A stretch of 58,732 nt of DNA, taken from positions 1-58,732 of the forward strand of contig JAEUWC010000009.1 in the NCBI GenBank assembly GCA_016786465.1, read 5' to 3'. A program made the translations under genes and the position numbers. This DNA is from Bdellovibrionales bacterium (lineage in GTDB: Bacteria > Bdellovibrionota > UBA1018). Under the pieces are notes generated by a model that was given only the letters and a program-made list of their open reading frames with translations, did not search any database and had not been told where the DNA came from. Positions 24,183-32,760 of this stretch are shown in pieces. Within the stretch, counting starts at the first letter, position 1. Every line of letters begins with the position of its first letter.

Positions 24183-25880
24183 CTAGGTCACATTCCCCCG
24201 CGCAATCGAGCGTTTCGCCACTTCCCGGTCATAGGCCAGACGGACCGAGTGAACAAAAAGAAGACCCGCCACGCGCCCTTCGGTATCCAGCACTGGCAGG
24301 CAGGGCACTTCTTCAAACAACCCGGCTGTTGCCGAAAGCGAATCGTCCACATGGACAGCACGAGCCACTTTACTTTCTCGGTACAACAAATCTTTGGTCT
24401 GAATATCGCGCTGATTCGACGATTCCACGACTTCTTGAATTCGATCGACCGTCACAAAGCCTGCGTAAATTCCCGTTGCGCTGACCACAGGAAAAAAAGG
24501 GTAACGCGAAGCGCGGATGCGTTCCTTGACTTCGCTAATGGGCAGCATTTCTGGAATGGTTTCAAAATCCGTGACCATGGCTTCTTTAACTTGGATGGAT
24601 TCCAAGACCCGTGCCGAACGCCCTTCGATCAAGCGGATGCCTCGAAGTTCCAGATCGTTTTCGACCCAAGTCTGAGACCCCAACCATTCACGAATTTCGC
24701 GTCCCAAAAGCCCCGCCAAGAGCCCCGGCAAAAGCACGTGAACATTCTGGGTCATTTCGTAGCCCACCAATGCGCCAGAAAGCGGGGCACCGAAGACCGC
24801 TCCCCAAAACGCGGCGCCGCCGGCCAATCCTGCGATTCCGGACAGACCTTCAACTGAAGGCATCAGCGTGCTGAGAATCAAAGTCGCAAAGCTTCCGCCC
24901 AGCGCATAGACCGGCCAAAAAATTCCGGTGGTTCCGAAACCCGAAACCAAAAGAGCAATGGTTAAAGTCAAAGAAATGGTCAGGAAAAAAACTTCAAGCT
25001 GCGAGAACTTTCCCCAAAGCACGCTTTCCAGAAAATTCGACGTCGGAAGTTGCAGTTCGGGGAAAATCGCCATCAGGCCAATCAAAAGGCCGCCAATCCA
25101 AACCGATTTACGAAGCCAGCGATACTTCGAAAAAGTACGGCCCAGATCTTCAAACCCCTTGTGCATCAGGTGAAAGCCACGAGTCAGCGCAGCGCCCACC
25201 AATGCGACCAGAAAAATCACCGCCGCCAAAGCCAGCCACTGCGAAACGGAATCCAGCTTGGTATCGACCAAGACCCCAGCAAGTTCGAACCGACCGGCAT
25301 GCCACTTTCCTACCACCGCAAGTCCCTGCTGCCCCAAATAACCAAAAAGCTGCAATCCAATGAATGCGGAAATCGATGTCAGTGCGATTTCGATGACCCG
25401 GCCCCCAATTCCCAGTTCCAATGGAAGAAGAACCGCCGCCATCGGCGAACCAAAGGCTGCACAGACGCCTGCTGCCAACGCCATTGCAGCGCCGGTTCGG
25501 CGCCGAAGTTCAAACCAGCGTGCAGACGGCTGACGCTGGACCAGAAGCGCTCCGTGGGCGACCTCGACGGACGCTCCTTCAGGGCCCGCCCCAATTCCGA
25601 AAAGATTCAAAAGCAGCGAAACAAACCCACGCCCCACCCATCGCCCCGCTGAATCCGGATGCCGAGGCGTGTGAATGTGAACCAGAAGATCGCCCAAACC
25701 ATCGAACCGCGGGTCGCCGGCGCGAGTGCGAAGAAGTCGCCATTCTAGAAAAAGAACGAATACAATGATCGGAAGAATCCAGTAGGGGCTAACCCACTTG
25801 AAGTCCGGGAATGCGTGGCGCAGGATCCTGGGGACCTCGATCACAAATGCGGCGATGAACCCGACCCAGATTCCGTTCAC
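24183..25880 (-). CDS. ClC-family chloride channel/antiporter with CBS domains
   Basis: A 565-residue membrane protein. The ClC gating motif appears as GIGAGPEGASVEV (near 95-107), keeping the Glu that moves protons in exchangers. There are about ten further hydrophobic segments, including a GVCAAFGSPMAAVLLPLE helix typical of ClC. The C-terminus has two CBS motifs (from about 430: VKEAMVTDFETIPEMLPISEV; TKDLLYRESKVARAVHVDDSL), which in ClC proteins bind adenine nucleotides. The GTG start directly follows the glmU stop (TAAGTG). It may regulate anion or pH balance. Confidence 0.88.
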   Translation of the reverse strand: MNGIWVGFIAAFVIEVPRILRHAFPDFKWVSPYWILPIIVFVLFLEWRLLRTRAGDPRFDGLGDLLVHIHTPRHPDSAGRWVGRGFVSLLLNLFGIGAGPEGASVEVAHGALLVQRQPSARWFELRRRTGAAMALAAGVCAAFGSPMAAVLLPLELGIGGRVIEIALTSISAFIGLQLFGYLGQQGLAVVGKWHAGRFELAGVLVDTKLDSVSQWLALAAVIFLVALVGAALTRGFHLMHKGFEDLGRTFSKYRWLRKSVWIGGLLIGLMAIFPELQLPTSNFLESVLWGKFSQLEVFFLTISLTLTIALLVSGFGTTGIFWPVYALGGSFATLILSTLMPSVEGLSGIAGLAGGAAFWGAVFGAPLSGALVGYEMTQNVHVLLPGLLAGLLGREIREWLGSQTWVENDLELRGIRLIEGRSARVLESIQVKEAMVTDFETIPEMLPISEVKERIRASRYPFFPVVSATGIYAGFVTVDRIQEVVESSNQRDIQTKDLLYRESKVARAVHVDDSLSATAGLFEEVPCLPVLDTEGRVAGLLFVHSVRLAYDREVAKRSIARGNVT

Positions 25881-27326
25881 TTAATTTCCCGGGCCTTTCA
25901 GTTTCTTGGCATAGCCGGGTTTGTTGACTTGGCGAGACCGCGCGATCGCCAAAGCTTCGGATTCGACATCTTCTGAAAGGGTCGAACCACTGGCAACATA
26001 GGCGCCCGCGCCGATTTTGATCGGTGCAATCGTTTGACAATCGCTGCCCATAAAGACGTCATCGCCGATCACGGTCTTGTGCTTGCGGCTTCCGTCAATC
26101 ACCCGACCATCAAAGTTGCAGGTCACAAATCCGCAGCCGATGTTCACGCGATCGCCGACTTCGGCGTCACCCAAGTAAGAAAGATGCGCGACACTGGTCT
26201 TTTTTCCAATTCGCGTTTGTTTCAATTCGACAAAGTTTCCGATCTTGGCCGATTCACCCACGTGGGAACCGGGACGAAGATTCGCGTAGGGCCCTAGGAC
26301 GACTTGATTTTCAATGACCGAATCCTGACCGACCGTACCGGTGCGGACATCACAGCCTTCGCCCACCTGAACGTTTTTCAAAATCACGCCAGCCCCAATG
26401 ACCGTTCCACGCCCGATGGTCGTCTTTCCTTCCAGGCTTGCTCCGGGGTGGATCACGGTTCCATCAGATACCTGAACGGTCGGTTCGATTCGGGTGCGGG
26501 TCGGGTCGATGATTCGAACACCGTTTTTCGCGTGGGTTTTCAAAATTCGCTGCATCAATATGCGGTCGGCAGCTGCCAATTCCCAGAAATCATTAATGCC
26601 CAAAAGATCGTCGGCGTTTGACCAAACCAGGGAATCGATTTTCTTTTTGGCTTTGACCGCGGCAGTCACGACGTCGGTTAAATAATATTCCTTCTGAGCG
26701 TTCGCGGTTTTCAACCCACGAAGGGATTTCTGCAAGAACGCGGCTTCAAAAAGGTAGAAAGACATCCCGACTTCGCGAATGGCTTTTTCTTTTGGACCTG
26801 CGTCTTTTTCTTCGACGATCTTTTGAATGGCAGCCTTTGCGCCTTTTCCCTTGCGAACGATTCGTCCGTATCCGGTTGGATGATCCAAAATCGTAGAAAC
26901 CAAGCGTAGCGCCGCGCCTTTCGACAACGGCAGCGATGATTCTTTGAAAAGTTCTTCGGTCAATAAAGGAGAATCACCGGCCATCACCAGGATGTTCGCC
27001 TTCTTCTTCACTTGCGCTTCACCCCATTGCGCGTCCATCGCGCATCGAGCGGCGTGTCCCGTTCCCAATTGCTGGTCTTGAAGGATGAAAGTCAGACGGC
27101 CCTTTTTTCCAAAATCAGTTTCTTTGCAAACCGCTTCGACCTTTTCGCGACCATGCCCGACGATCACGGCGACATCCGCATCGGGAATCGCGCGGTGCAA
27201 TGTTTCTAGAAGTTGATGAATCAGCGGGCGACCGCAAATCGGTTGAATCACTTTCGGGTCGGACGATTTCATCCGCTTCCCGAGCCCCGCGGCGAGAAGA
27301 ATCACAGAAGTCGATGGTGCTTGCAT
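25881..27326 (-). CDS. glmU: bifunctional UDP-N-acetylglucosamine pyrophosphorylase / glucosamine-1-phosphate N-acetyltransferase
   Basis: A 481-residue enzyme making UDP-GlcNAc for peptidoglycan and lipopolysaccharide. The N-terminal uridylyltransferase has LAAGLGKRMKSSDPKVIQPICGRP and QLGTGHA. The C-terminal acetyltransferase is a left-handed beta helix of hexapeptide repeats (from about 265: VIHPGASLEGKTTIGRGTVIGAGV) with GPYANLRPGSHVGESAKIGNFVELK and the catalytic His region VAHLSYLGDAEVG. It is the first gene of the glmU-ClC-uvrD operon. Confidence 0.96.
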   Translation of the reverse strand: MQAPSTSVILLAAGLGKRMKSSDPKVIQPICGRPLIHQLLETLHRAIPDADVAVIVGHGREKVEAVCKETDFGKKGRLTFILQDQQLGTGHAARCAMDAQWGEAQVKKKANILVMAGDSPLLTEELFKESSLPLSKGAALRLVSTILDHPTGYGRIVRKGKGAKAAIQKIVEEKDAGPKEKAIREVGMSFYLFEAAFLQKSLRGLKTANAQKEYYLTDVVTAAVKAKKKIDSLVWSNADDLLGINDFWELAAADRILMQRILKTHAKNGVRIIDPTRTRIEPTVQVSDGTVIHPGASLEGKTTIGRGTVIGAGVILKNVQVGEGCDVRTGTVGQDSVIENQVVLGPYANLRPGSHVGESAKIGNFVELKQTRIGKKTSVAHLSYLGDAEVGDRVNIGCGFVTCNFDGRVIDGSRKHKTVIGDDVFMGSDCQTIAPIKIGAGAYVASGSTLSEDVESEALAIARSRQVNKPGYAKKLKGPGN

Positions 27327-27517
27327 GAGCTATCAGGGGTACCATCCATGACTCGCACGTCAAGACCACGACTCGGGGTTCCTAAAAAAAGTTTAGAATC
27401 TTAATTCTTAAGCTTGCCTAATCTTAGAAAGCCTTATAAACCCTTCGACAACTGAACGTCTTTAGTCAGTTTTTTTGTGAACGCTTTACTAACTCAGTTC
27501 AAACGGGGGGAGACGAA

Positions 27518-27952
27518 ATGAATCGTCTTAAGTCTGAACGCAGTACCAGCAGTCACCAAAAATCCGGAGCCAGTGGTCGGGGTCTTCGGTTGGATGCAAA
27601 AGCCATCCAGAGAATTCGGAAAGCTCTTTTGGAAGAGAAAACTCGCCTGATGAATACATCGAAGCAGGCGATTCAAGATGAGATCGCATTGTCCCGGGAT
27701 GATTTGCCGGATGAAACCGATCTTGCCGCGAATGAAATCAACCAAAACCTGGTCTTCAAGCTTCGCGATCGCGAACGCCACCTTTTGGTGAAAATCAACC
27801 AAGCCCTTCACAGAATTGAAGAAGGATCTTTCGGTCATTGCATGGAATGCGAAGAGCCGATCGAACCGCGCCGCTTGGAGGCCCGTCCTGTGTCGACTCT
27901 TTGCATCGCCTGCAAAGAGCGCGAAGAGCATCGGGAAAAAGTCTACGCTTAG
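27518..27952 (+). CDS. dksA: DksA-type zinc-finger transcription factor
   Basis: A 144-residue protein of the DksA/TraR family, which enters the RNA polymerase secondary channel and, with ppGpp, tunes rRNA and amino-acid promoters. The coiled-coil tip motif DxxDxA is intact (Asp65, Asp68, Ala70). The C4 zinc finger has Cys108, Cys111, Cys129 and Cys132 in FGHCMECEEPIEPRRLEARP and CIAC. The first 20 residues are basic and Ser-rich and unlike E. coli DksA. GGGGGAGA precedes the ATG. A strong terminator starts 11 bases after the stop. Confidence 0.85.
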   Translation: MNRLKSERSTSSHQKSGASGRGLRLDAKAIQRIRKALLEEKTRLMNTSKQAIQDEIALSRDDLPDETDLAANEINQNLVFKLRDRERHLLVKINQALHRIEEGSFGHCMECEEPIEPRRLEARPVSTLCIACKEREEHREKVYA

Positions 27953-27962
27953 AAGCGCTTAG

Positions 27963-27982
27963 AAGTGCTCTGAGCACTTTTT
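27963..27982 (+). terminator. intrinsic terminator of dksA
   Basis: AAGTGCT (27963-27969) and AGCACTT (27973-27979) form a 7-bp stem with a three-base loop, and the T-run extends to 27982. It lies just after the dksA stop. Confidence 0.8.
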
Positions 27983-27995
27983 GGGATACGCCGCG
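27977..27995 (+). repeat. 19-bp dispersed repeat, copy 2
   Basis: CTTTTTGGGATACGCCGCG is identical to the minus strand of 8239-8257. Its first six bases are the T-run of the dksA terminator and its last five start the next, larger hairpin. Confidence 0.8.
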
Positions 27996-28042
27996 ACAAA
28001 TGCGACTGAAAATCAGTCGGGTTTGTCGCGGTTCTGTTTTTT
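27991..28042 (+). terminator. 19-bp near-perfect hairpin with T-run
   Basis: CCGCGACAAA (27991-28000) pairs with TTTGTCGCGG (28022-28031), and CGACTGA (28003-28009) with TCAGTCG (28013-28019). Only one G-G mismatch and one T-G pair interrupt the 19-bp stem, around an AAA loop. TTCTGTTTTTT follows, as in an intrinsic terminator. It comes directly after the dksA terminator and 20 bases before the ABC-exporter ATG, so it may insulate the glycan cluster. Confidence 0.7.
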
Positions 28043-28061
28043 GGTGTTACTATCTCCCTAA

Positions 28062-28823
28062 ATGAACAAGGTTTTTTGGTCCCAAGTCTTCGTGCTTCTC
28101 GATGCACAGTTGAAGGTTCGCTATCGTAAAACGATAGGTGGGTTCGTCTGGGTTTTGATGAATCCGTTGATTCAATTTGGATCGCAGGCCGTCATCTTCA
28201 GTCTGGTCCTGAAGCTGGATATCGAAAACTATCCGCAGTTCTTGATGTTTGGGATGCTTCCTTGGCTTTACAGCTTTCAAACTTTGGAAATGAATACAGG
28301 CGTATTCGTGCAGCAATCCCTATTCCTAAAAAGCTATTCAACGGACCCGCGCGTATTCATCGTCGCCACAACTTTCGAGAACGCGTTAAACTCGGCTGCG
28401 ACTTTCTTGGTCATGTTCCTAGCATTCCAAGTTTTTAGTTCAATTTCATGGCACCAGCTGTGGCTGTACCCTGTTTCGATGATTCCGCTGATCGCGGGTA
28501 TCGCATCCTTAAGCCAAATTCTGGCTATTCTGCAGACTTTCCTTCGGGACACTCGGTACATGGTCAGCTTTGCGCTCTCCGTGGGCTATTTCCTAACTCC
28601 GATCTTCTACCCTCCCGATCGCCTACCGGATTGGCTTCAATCTGGACTTTGGGCAAATCCCTTTTGGATTTGGATTCGTCCATTTCGGTCGAATCTGAAC
28701 GGTTTAGAACTGGGCAGTTTTGCGCTGGACTGGGTGGCCTCGATGGCGCTTTCCGCAGGACTGACCTTAATCGCCGTTCTTTATTGGGCGCGCGTCAAAA
28801 ACGAGGTCCGGTTACGTGCTTGA
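28062..28823 (+). CDS. ABC-2 type polysaccharide exporter permease (Wzm-like)
   Basis: A 253-residue inner-membrane protein with about six hydrophobic segments. The N-terminal amphipathic element (VLLDAQLKVRYRKTIGGFVWVLMNPLIQF) is the usual opening of Wzm/TagG permeases, and TPIFYPPDRLPDWL is the family's periplasmic signature. With the ATPase that follows it should export a lipid-linked polysaccharide such as O-antigen or capsule. No clear Shine-Dalgarno site precedes the ATG, which comes soon after the large hairpin. The ATPase start overlaps this stop by 8 bp. Confidence 0.88.
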   Translation: MNKVFWSQVFVLLDAQLKVRYRKTIGGFVWVLMNPLIQFGSQAVIFSLVLKLDIENYPQFLMFGMLPWLYSFQTLEMNTGVFVQQSLFLKSYSTDPRVFIVATTFENALNSAATFLVMFLAFQVFSSISWHQLWLYPVSMIPLIAGIASLSQILAILQTFLRDTRYMVSFALSVGYFLTPIFYPPDRLPDWLQSGLWANPFWIWIRPFRSNLNGLELGSFALDWVASMALSAGLTLIAVLYWARVKNEVRLRA

Positions 28824-29559
28824 TCCATCGACCGTTTTGAAACTGGAATCGGTATCGTTGGCATTTGGCGTGGACTTCTACCGCCGTCGAAGTTTTCGGG
28901 ACTGGGCTGCAAATCCTTTCGCAACCCAGCCCAAGGGCGCCCGACAACTGATCGTGTCGGATTCTATCAGTCTAGAAATCAAGCGTGGCCAACGTTTGGG
29001 GATTTTGGGGCGAAATGGCGCTGGAAAAACTTCTCTGTGCCGCTTGATCGCAGGCATTTATACCCCGGATTCCGGGAGAATTCTTCGCCAAGGGACGATT
29101 CGCGCGGTCTTGGATACTGCGATTGGTACATTTCCCGAACTGACCGGGCGTGAAAACGCCGAACTGCTTTCTCATTTTATTTTCTCGGACCGACCTGATC
29201 GCGCTGAACTGGTGCGCGAAGCCATTGAATGGAGCGAACTTGGCCCCCAAATCGACACAGCCTTTCAGACCTATAGCCGCGGGATGCAAACACGATTGGT
29301 CCTGTCCCTGATTTCTGCGCTGCCTTATGACCTTTTGATTTTGGATGAAGTCTTTGATGGCGCAGACCGTTTCTTTTCCGAAAAAACATTGCCGCGCGTG
29401 ATGCGAATGATTGAAAATTCTGGTGCAGTGGTTTTCGTTAGCCATTCAGAAAGTCAGATTCGCAAGGTTTGCAATCGGGTTTTGGTTTTAGAACAGGGAA
29501 AGGTTCTTTTTGACGGAGAGCCCGACGCCGGACTGGACTTCTACATGAAGCGAGGCTGA
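28816..29559 (+). CDS. ABC transporter ATP-binding protein (Wzt-like, short form)
   Basis: A 247-residue ATPase. It has Walker A GRNGAGKTS (near 63-71), the polysaccharide-exporter signature YSRGMQTRL, Walker B LLILDEVFDG and the switch His in VFVSHSE. It is short: the C-terminal carbohydrate-binding domain of E. coli O9a Wzt is absent, as in exporters that do not need a capped chain. The N-terminus (FGVDFYRRRSFRDWAANPF) is typical of the Wzt/TagH group. GTG start inside the permease end. Overlaps the convergent gene by 19 bp. Confidence 0.9.
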   Translation: MLDPSTVLKLESVSLAFGVDFYRRRSFRDWAANPFATQPKGARQLIVSDSISLEIKRGQRLGILGRNGAGKTSLCRLIAGIYTPDSGRILRQGTIRAVLDTAIGTFPELTGRENAELLSHFIFSDRPDRAELVREAIEWSELGPQIDTAFQTYSRGMQTRLVLSLISALPYDLLILDEVFDGADRFFSEKTLPRVMRMIENSGAVVFVSHSESQIRKVCNRVLVLEQGKVLFDGEPDAGLDFYMKRG

Positions 29560-30926
29560 AACGTTCGCTGGAAATGAAAAGCGATATCGATGGCAGATCG
29601 GTCCATCACGGCAAGAACTCGGTCCAAAAGTCGATCGTCAAAACCGATCACCGCTGGAAGCCCAGTCTGCAAAGCACCCTGGATCGCTTTTTCTTCATCC
29701 AAGAATCGATACTTATAAGGAAGAACCAACACCCCACTTGGGACATCAGGGTTCACTTCGACATGAAGCGGATTTACCGCACTGACTTGGATTTTTTTCA
29801 ATAAATCTTCCCACCGGTCCCAACCGAATCGCACGGACTGGGGGCCGATGAAAGTGAGCGTGTTTGGAGACGGATTCCTTCGCGGGATGTCTTTGCGACG
29901 TTGTTGCCATTCAAAATCCAAAACGAGTTTGGAAGAAAGTTCGGGATAAACTGAATGTACCCAGTTTTCTAATCCCGGTTGATTGACGTGAATTTTCTTT
30001 GAAAGCTTCAAGGCACGTTCTTCTTCAAGCGCTGAAAGCAAGGCGTCTTGTGACACGGACTTTTCTTCCAGATGGTTTAGGATCCTTTGCCCCACCTGAA
30101 GCGTGTAATGATCGATTGGATCGGACGCAGAAAGTTCTGCATCCAGAATCGACAACCATTCGTCTTTGGGCCACATCGTGGCCTGCAGTTCACGAAGGTA
30201 TGCCCGGTAGCAAAGCCGTTCGTGGGTCATCAAGGCCTGACGCAGCGAAGACCACCGGGGATCCGGGGCGTGCACCCCGCCATCTGCCTGAGGGATCAGT
30301 TGCAATAGCCATTGATTTAAAGACGGCGAAAAATCAGGTGACGGCACCGTGCGCGCGTAAAAACGAGAACGCCGCGCCTGTAATTTCCAAACCCTTGAAG
30401 CTGGAACGGTCGATTCCAGATTTTGAACTGCGTTACCCAGTCGGGCCAGAACTCGATGTGCCTTGTACTGATGGTAGGGCGACGGCCTGGACTGCATCCC
30501 ATCGCGTATCCACTGAATCTTTCGAATATCGCGAATGCCTTGAATCCACGGAGCCCAAAGGGACTCGATACGCATTCGTTCTTCGTATTCTCCGGGAAGA
30601 TAGATTTCCAATTCACCAAGCATCTTGAATATTCGCCGAAGTGTACGGTAGGTTTGAACCAAAGACTGAACCTTTTCAGGGGACGTTTGGCTAGAAATGG
30701 CCAGGGCAAGATCCACGTCACTGAGTAAAAAATGAAAGTCCTTGCCTGTAGAAGTGCTGTGCCGAACCCAAGTCCGATAGGTCCTTGGATTCCAAGCTCG
30801 AAGCCCTAAGCGCAGTAAAATTGGAACACCCAGTCGGTAAACTTGACGAACAATGAAATGGAGCGGCCAGAAAGCCCAGTGCTCCAAAACTGAAATGATT
30901 CTGAGTGTGAATCCGTAGGAAAGCAT
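29541..30926 (-). CDS. nucleotidyltransferase-like protein of glycan cluster
   Basis: A 461-residue protein without firm assignment. Near residue 70, FHFLLSDVDLALAIS resembles the active-site strand of minimal nucleotidyltransferases (SDxDLAL, metal-binding Asp pair), followed by helices and ELEIYLPGEYEERM, which may supply the third carboxylate. The remaining 350 residues are helical and Arg/Trp-rich; no membrane segments except a weak one near the start (WAFWPLHFIVRQVYRLGVPILL). ATG 30926 follows AGGTG; GTG 30935 is also possible but overlaps the divergent neighbour. Its start codon is one base away from that of the GT2-methyltransferase. Confidence 0.7.
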   Translation of the reverse strand: MLSYGFTLRIISVLEHWAFWPLHFIVRQVYRLGVPILLRLGLRAWNPRTYRTWVRHSTSTGKDFHFLLSDVDLALAISSQTSPEKVQSLVQTYRTLRRIFKMLGELEIYLPGEYEERMRIESLWAPWIQGIRDIRKIQWIRDGMQSRPSPYHQYKAHRVLARLGNAVQNLESTVPASRVWKLQARRSRFYARTVPSPDFSPSLNQWLLQLIPQADGGVHAPDPRWSSLRQALMTHERLCYRAYLRELQATMWPKDEWLSILDAELSASDPIDHYTLQVGQRILNHLEEKSVSQDALLSALEEERALKLSKKIHVNQPGLENWVHSVYPELSSKLVLDFEWQQRRKDIPRRNPSPNTLTFIGPQSVRFGWDRWEDLLKKIQVSAVNPLHVEVNPDVPSGVLVLPYKYRFLDEEKAIQGALQTGLPAVIGFDDRLLDRVLAVMDRSAIDIAFHFQRTFQPRFM

Positions 30927-30927
30927 C

Positions 30928-32724
30928 TTGAACACCTATCATGTTGGACCACTCGAAAAATTTACTCAAGGTATTGAAGGGGCTAAAGCAACGCGAGAAG
31001 CGTATGCGCTTTACCTGGACATCCTTCAAAAATCACCGGACCGAGTTGTTTTTCAGAGGGGCCAGGATCACCTGGCCTATTTTTTAGTTCTTCGTCAACG
31101 CTTTGGTCTGCCCACGCCGTTGCTTGAATTTCAAAATCGCGAGGAAGCTTCAAGCTTATGCGATGACCCCGAGGTGAACTTTCTTGCACGCGAGACCCGA
31201 AGCCCACCCGGCGCTTCCCTTTCTAAATCGCAGCTTAAGATTTCCATCTGCATTCCACATTTAAATCGAAGCGAGCTTTTAGAAAAGCTGCTGGATGAAC
31301 TTGAAAATCAGACCCGGATTCCGGATGAAGTCGTCGTCGTTGACGACGGAAGCGAACAGATTCACCGCGAAAGAATTCATCAGATTCAGAAAAAAAAGCG
31401 GCCCTATCGGCTTTTGGTGATTGAGCAAGAAAAAAGCGGACCTCGACGAGCCCGAAACCAAGCTGCGAACGCCGCGTCTGGGGATCTGCTTTTCTTCTTG
31501 GATGACGACAACCTCCCATTGCCTTCGCTTTGCCAAAAAATGCTGGATGCCTATCTGATCTCGGGGATACCTATCCTTACGCCAGTCGTTGAAAAGGTGC
31601 GCGATTCTGATCCTTCAAAAATGCCCACGTACTGGGTTCCAACTGGTCCATGTCTGGAATTGGCTGCGATTCAGAACCACATCGGCGACATGAATGCATT
31701 GATCGAAAAAAAGGCCTTTGATCAGCTGGGGGGCCTAAGCGAGAAAAGCGCGCTTGCCTGCGAAGATTGGGAATTTTTCATTCGCGCCCATACTCAGGGA
31801 ATCAGGATGTCGGTTTACCCGGACCCCGTTTTTCAGTACCGCGATCGCGCAGGAAGTTTTCTAAAAAGGGCTCCGAAAATCTTAAGCGAGCTTTCCGCCC
31901 TGTCTGCCTTGAATCAAGCCGAGAATGGATTCACATCCAGCGTATGGACCGAGTTTCTTCGCTCGATTGCGCTGAGTTGGGAAGCATGCGGAGCCCAGCC
32001 ACTTCAAGCGTTTTCGATTCAAGATCGGTGGGAGATCGAACGACTGACCACCTATTTTTCTGCCGTACTTCAAGATCCAGCGATTCTGGAATTTACCGAT
32101 CGATCTTGGACGGATCACCCCGTAAAGCGCGAAGTCAAGATGGCAGAATACTTCTGCGCCAGCAGCATCCCCATCCGCGATGCAATTCTTTTGTACCAGT
32201 GGATTCGCACCCACAAGCCTTCTCAAGTATTTGAAATGGGCACTTGCCTGGGATATTCAACGGCGTTTCTTTTGGCGGCAATTCATCAAAATTTTCGTGA
32301 AAACCCATTGCAGTGTGGAAAGCTGATTTCAATCGAAGCATCCGATGTTTTGGCCAGGCATGCGACCCAGCACTTGCAGCGCCTAGGGCTTTGGGATGAA
32401 CGGTTGCTTGATTTGAAAATTGGGCATTTGCAGAACGTTTTTCCCGATTGCTTGTCATTAATGAAGGCAAATGACCCAAAGCGATGCGTACTTGTTTTCG
32501 AAGACGCCGAACACGCGGGCGACGCAGAGCGTTCGCGTTTTGAAGCAGTTCTAGCATCGGTTCAGGGTGAAGCCTGGTTTGCCTATGATGATGTTTCCCA
32601 CGATTTCGAGGAATTGAGTCAGTTCTGGATCGAAATCCGGAAAGATCATCGAGTTTCTTCGGTGGTTCTTCCCGGTCGAGTCGGTCTAGTCAAGATCGGC
32701 GTTCCAAATGGAATATCCGGTTGA
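30928..32724 (+). CDS. glycosyltransferase family 2 fused to a SAM-dependent methyltransferase
   Basis: A 598-residue fusion. After about 100 leading residues, a GT2 domain (about 104-330) has ISICIPHLNRSELL, EVVVVDDGS and the metal-binding FLDDDN. From about 400, a class I methyltransferase shows the SAM loop VFEMGTCLGYSTAFLL and later strands LISIEAS and VLVFEDAEHAGD. A sugar added by the first half could be O-methylated by the second (inference). The TTG start at 30928 is supported by TAGGAAAG 8-15 bases upstream; no better start exists before the GT2 domain. Confidence 0.82.
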   Translation: MNTYHVGPLEKFTQGIEGAKATREAYALYLDILQKSPDRVVFQRGQDHLAYFLVLRQRFGLPTPLLEFQNREEASSLCDDPEVNFLARETRSPPGASLSKSQLKISICIPHLNRSELLEKLLDELENQTRIPDEVVVVDDGSEQIHRERIHQIQKKKRPYRLLVIEQEKSGPRRARNQAANAASGDLLFFLDDDNLPLPSLCQKMLDAYLISGIPILTPVVEKVRDSDPSKMPTYWVPTGPCLELAAIQNHIGDMNALIEKKAFDQLGGLSEKSALACEDWEFFIRAHTQGIRMSVYPDPVFQYRDRAGSFLKRAPKILSELSALSALNQAENGFTSSVWTEFLRSIALSWEACGAQPLQAFSIQDRWEIERLTTYFSAVLQDPAILEFTDRSWTDHPVKREVKMAEYFCASSIPIRDAILLYQWIRTHKPSQVFEMGTCLGYSTAFLLAAIHQNFRENPLQCGKLISIEASDVLARHATQHLQRLGLWDERLLDLKIGHLQNVFPDCLSLMKANDPKRCVLVFEDAEHAGDAERSRFEAVLASVQGEAWFAYDDVSHDFEELSQFWIEIRKDHRVSSVVLPGRVGLVKIGVPNGISG

Positions 32725-32760
32725 ATTCGGATCGAGCTCCACGCAAGATAACTTCGAAAC

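Noticed and set aside
24093-24857. A 254-codon open frame on the plus strand opposite the ClC gene
   Set aside because: Antisense shadow of the ClC C-terminus and the uvrD start, with no family match and no Shine-Dalgarno site.
25050-25652. A 200-codon Arg/Lys-rich open frame on the plus strand
   Set aside because: Antisense to ClC membrane segments; the membrane protein on the minus strand explains the sequence.
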